From: CAVVVS01 sp963751355
Lineage (GTDB): Bacteria; Bacteroidota; Ignavibacteria; Ignavibacteriales; Ignavibacteriaceae
Length of the DNA: 10,582 nucleotides
NCBI GenBank assembly: GCA_963751355.1
Contig: CAVVVS010000096.1
Span: 1 to 10,582 of the forward strand
Direction of reading: 5' to 3'
The position numbers and the translations under genes are program-made. This document shows, piece by piece, positions 7,295-10,582 of the stretch. The notes under the pieces were generated by a model. It searched no databases. It saw only the letters and a list, made by a program, of their open reading frames with translations, and had not been told where the DNA came from. Position 1 is the first letter of the stretch. Every line of letters begins with the position of its first letter.

Positions 7295-7759
7295 ATGAAA
7301 TTATTACCGTCTCCGGCTTCTATGAAAAAATTAATATTATTCATTTTTATTACCGGATTGTTGTTTCTTATTTCCTGTTCCGGCAGCCGGGATAGTACAA
7401 ATACGGGAAAATTTAATATAGAGTACTACTCAGAAGGCGGATTCACAGGAGGTGCCGCCGGTATATACATAGATAGTTCGGGCACAGCAAATTTATGGGA
7501 AAAGAATCTTAATGGTCATAGGAAAATTAACAAGAGTTTTAAAATTAAAGATGAAAAGTTCAGCCGAATCTACAACTTGTTAAAAGAACCTGTGGTTTTT
7601 TTATATAAAAACAATTTTAGGGGGAATTATACGACTTATCTAATTATTCATTTAAATGATAAAGAGACCAACATATCATTTAACAAATATGAAATACCGG
7701 AGAATATGCCTGAGCCCCTTAAAAAATTAGTTTATGAATTAAATACTATTAGTCAATAA
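7295..7759 (+). CDS. Small lipoprotein of unknown function
   Basis: The ATG at 7295 follows AAAGGA (7282-7287) at a normal distance, giving 154 residues. A second ATG at 7322 (MKKLILFIFITGLLFLISC) has the more typical signal-peptide start but no Shine-Dalgarno. A TTG at 7250 is less likely than either. The lipobox LISC puts the lipidated cysteine at residue 28 (19 from the later start), followed by SGSRDS, so the mature protein is a membrane-anchored lipoprotein facing the periplasm or surface. The mature part of about 125 residues contains GGFTGGAAGIYIDSSGTANLW and a charged C-terminal half; I do not recognise the family. The stop is 14 nt before the ATG of the metallopeptidase, which argues for one transcript and possibly a shared role in the envelope. 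Confidence 0.82.
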   Translation: MKLLPSPASMKKLILFIFITGLLFLISCSGSRDSTNTGKFNIEYYSEGGFTGGAAGIYIDSSGTANLWEKNLNGHRKINKSFKIKDEKFSRIYNLLKEPVVFLYKNNFRGNYTTYLIIHLNDKETNISFNKYEIPENMPEPLKKLVYELNTISQ

Positions 7760-7773
7760 ATTTAGGATAAGAT

Positions 7774-10582
7774 ATGAATTCAAAATTATGCAAAGCTTTG
7801 TTTTTTATATCCATAATTTTAATTCCGGTATTTACGGGTCTGCCTCAAGGTAAAAAAGGAGTTAAAATTTCATCTCCTGCTACTCAAGTAAAATTGAGAG
7901 CAGAGCAACAAAAAAAATTATAATGATATCGTAAAAAAGCTTAAAGAATTTATTAATCAGAAAGGGCTTACGGTTTTCCAAAATAAATCATCTTTAACTG
8001 ATAGTACATCTGTTTCCCCGCCTCATTTTAAAATTGCTCCTCCAAATCTTAAAGGAACGTCCGTTAAAAATGAAAACGTAATTTATGATAAAAAGACGGG
8101 GATGCCTATATTCATTAAGGTTACTCCTCAAACGGTTAAAAGAAACGGAACCTTAAATACATCCGGCTTAATTACAAGCGGTAAAGCTTTTCTATTAAAA
8201 GAAAGAGAATTGCTTAAGGTAGAAGATCCCGAATCAGAATTTGAATTGAAAAGGGAGTCCAAAGATAATTTCGGAATAACCCATCTTCGTTTTAACCAGA
8301 AATATAAAGGGTTGGAAGTCTGGGGAAAAGAAATAATTGTGCATTTGGATAAAAGCGGAAATGTAATCTCACTAAACGGAAGATCTGCCCCGACCCCCTC
8401 CGTTATTCAAGATACCACCGGGAAGATTCCGCCGGATGAAGCTATAAATATCAGCTTAAACAAATCCGGAATAATCGGTGCAGAAGTGTCCCGGGAAATC
8501 AAAGAGTTAACCGGCTATAACGGACCCGTTGCAAAAAAAATAATCTGGTATGACAAAAGCCGTGATCCTCATCTCGCATGGTTTGTCGAAGTAAGAAAGG
8601 GTCTTTCGCAGGATTGGTATTATTTTATTGATGCAAATGACGGGAGAGTTCTTAATCACTATAATAATGTTTGTTACGATGGTGCCGCAACCGGCACCGG
8701 TAAAGACCTGAACGGCATGAGCAGAAATTTTAGTACTTATCAGGTTGGAAGTACGTATTATATGATTGATGCTTCGCAGCCGATGTTTGATGCAGCAAGC
8801 TCACAACTTCCCGACAAAGCGCAAGGGGCAATCATCTGCCTGGATATTAAGAATAAAGACCTTTCAAACGATAATTCTATTTATTACGTTACTTCATCAT
8901 CAAACGCCTGGACAGACCCTGCTGCTATATCGGCGCATAATAATGCAATTACCACATATAAGTATTTTCTAAATGTTTTCAACAGGAATTCTGTTGATGA
9001 TAAGGGAATGACTATTTATTCTATAGTACATGTAACCGATAACAATCAACCGATGGAAAACGCCTTCTGGTCGGGTAAAGTAATGTGTTATGGGGACGGC
9101 GGACAGACCTTTAAACCTTTAGCCGGAGGTCTCGATGTAGCTGCCCACGAAATGACTCACGGAGTAACTCAATATTCTGCAAATCTTGAATACCAAGGTC
9201 AATCGGGCGCTCTTAATGAATCGATGTCTGATGTTTTCGGTGTAATGGTTGACAGCCTTAATTGGACAATGGGGGAGAAGATCGTAAAAGATTTCAATAC
9301 TTTTTCTTCCGGAGCTTTAAGGGATTTTTCCAATCCTCATAACGGCGGAACGACAGAAAGTTCCGCCTGGCAACCGGCAAATATGGATGAATTCGTTAAT
9401 ACGACTAAGGATAACGGCGGGGTACATATAAACAGCGGTATTCCGAATCATGCATTTTATCTTGCTGCTAAATCAATTGATAGAAACACTGCTGCTAAAA
9501 TTTGGTACAGATCTTTAACAGTTTATCTTACTCATTCTTCGCAGTTTATTGATGCCAGGATTGCTACGGTAAATGCCGCATCGGATCTATACGGTGCATC
9601 ATCAACCCAGGTTACAGAGGTAAAAAAAGCCTGGGATGCCGTAGGCGTTACCGAAGGAACGGGCACCACTCCGCCTCCTCCCTCAACCATCAGCGGAGAC
9701 AACTGGGTATTAATGACTAACACCAGTCCGGATGATCCCAACTCAATTTATATGGCAAAAAATGAAATCCAGTCCGAAAGCGATTTCTTCCCCATTAGCA
9801 GAACTCCGGTATTGAACAAACCGGCTGTTTCCGATGGTTCCGGATTGATAATTTTTGTGGACACAGACAATAACCTGCGCATGCTCCAAGCAAATCCAAA
9901 TAACCCGTCTGAAACATTACTTGATTCTTCAGGTGTATGGTGGGGTGCTGCCATAGGACCGGGTTTAACCAGTTTGGCACTTACTTCCAAGTATGCCGAT
10001 ACAACCATATATTATTTCGACCTGGTAAACGAAGTAAGTACAGCTTTTAAGATAGCAACCAAGTCATACGATGCTGCTGATGTAAGAACTGCTTTATATG
10101 CCGATGCCTTATCATTTGATCCTACAGGTCAATATCTTCTTTTTGATTCTTATAATGAAATTAAAAATGCCAGCGGAGGTAAATTAAGCTTCTGGACAAT
10201 AAATAATCTGGCTATCAACACCGGTAAGATGGAAAGTGTTTTTCCGCCTTTGCCCGAAGGTATAAATGTCGGAAATCCGTCATTCTCAAAAACATCCCAA
10301 ACTCGTTTTACATTTGATTACTGGGATGAGAATAAAGCTGAGGATTATGTAATGGCGGCGGATTTTAATACCGGAAAAAGCGGTATAGTTGCAGGTCCGT
10401 TAAGTGTTATAGGCTATCCATCGTACTCCGGTGATGATAAAATAATCGCTTTCCATGCAACGGAATCTTATCAGGGTACAACACATGATGCGGTTAATAA
10501 AATGACTCTTAAAGATAACATGATTGAAGGGACAGGTACTCCGCAAGGATATGTCGTTGATGCAACTTATCCTTCATGGTTT
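7774..10582 (+). CDS. M4 (thermolysin-like) zinc metallopeptidase, frameshifted near the 5' end and cut by the window edge
   Basis: The ATG at 7774 has AGGA at 7764-7767 and begins a signal peptide (MNSKLCKALFFISIILIPVF). This frame stops at 7921-7923, after 49 codons. The long frame (…NYNDIVKKLKEF…) begins at the A8 tract 7910-7917 one register away and stays open to 10582, another 887 codons. Its order is an FTP/PepSY-like propeptide (about 8200-8660), an M4 catalytic domain (about 8680-9650), a TPPPP linker, then a beta-rich C-terminal region (from about 9690) with propeller-like repeats. Zinc and catalytic residues are present: HEMTH (9146-9160), the third ligand Glu in NESMSD (9218-9220), and the catalytic His in SGIPNHAFYL (9449-9451). 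The 3' end lies outside; a T9SS sorting domain there is expected but unseen. Removing one A restores a continuous protein (…AEQQKNYNDIV…), so this is a sequencing error, a recent mutation, or a slippage site. The family makes secreted, self-processed endopeptidases. Confidence 0.88.
7910..7917 (+). other. A8 homopolymer at the metallopeptidase frame break
   Basis: Eight consecutive A bases follow GCAGAGCAAC. Upstream of the tract the signal-peptide frame is open and ends at TAA/TGA (7921-7926). Downstream the peptidase frame is shifted by +1. Seven (or ten) A bases would join the two frames. Runs of this length are prone to replication and transcription slippage, and to read errors. Confidence 0.85.

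Noticed and set aside
8766..8972. 68-codon plus-strand frame inside the M4 protease
   Set aside because: It is in another register within the catalytic domain coding sequence, which itself is open and conserved in this stretch.
9532..10008. Three minus-strand frames of 61-86 codons over the protease C-terminal region
   Set aside because: They overlap each other and lie antisense to the continuous protease frame; they show no recognisable protein features.

Overview
The window most likely comes from a member of the Ignavibacteria (Bacteroidota/Chlorobi lineage). The genes are AT-rich. One protein ends in a type IX secretion (T9SS) sorting domain with the NYPNPFNPST opening typical of that group. 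The sensor is a periplasmic double-propeller histidine kinase, also common there. This placement is inferred from protein style, not from a marker gene.

Layout. Positions 1-650 hold no convincing gene. They contain a GC-rich tandem array of a 152-bp unit (three near-identical copies plus a diverged partial fourth), each unit carrying hairpins, followed by a rho-independent terminator. From about 770 to 1189 lies the 3' remnant of a HipA-type kinase gene that has lost its N-lobe. Positions 1190-1522 are a non-coding convergent spacer.

On the minus strand (5252 down to 1523) are a 1032-residue histidine kinase (signal peptide, 14 propeller blades, Y_Y_Y domain, one membrane helix, HisKA_3 and HATPase) and its NarL/LuxR-type response regulator, 7 nt apart. 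Divergent from them, on the plus strand from 5446, is a likely operon: a stand-alone receiver protein, a secreted T9SS-sorted protein of unknown function, a small lipoprotein, and a large M4 (thermolysin-like) metallopeptidase that runs off the window. The metallopeptidase reading frame is broken at an A8 tract just after its signal peptide.

How they may work together (inference). The 193-bp divergent spacer carries two direct copies of GAGTAGTTCT, 23 bp apart. They are centred at about -41.5 and -64.5 from the start predicted by a TATAAT box that has no good -35. This is the geometry of an activator-dependent promoter. A simple model is that the kinase senses something in the periplasm, its LuxR-type partner activates the plus-strand operon, and exported proteins including a protease are made. 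The lone receiver could tune the phosphorelay. I found no clearly new defence or mobile system. The best leads are this regulatory circuit, the hairpin array and the poly-A frameshift.
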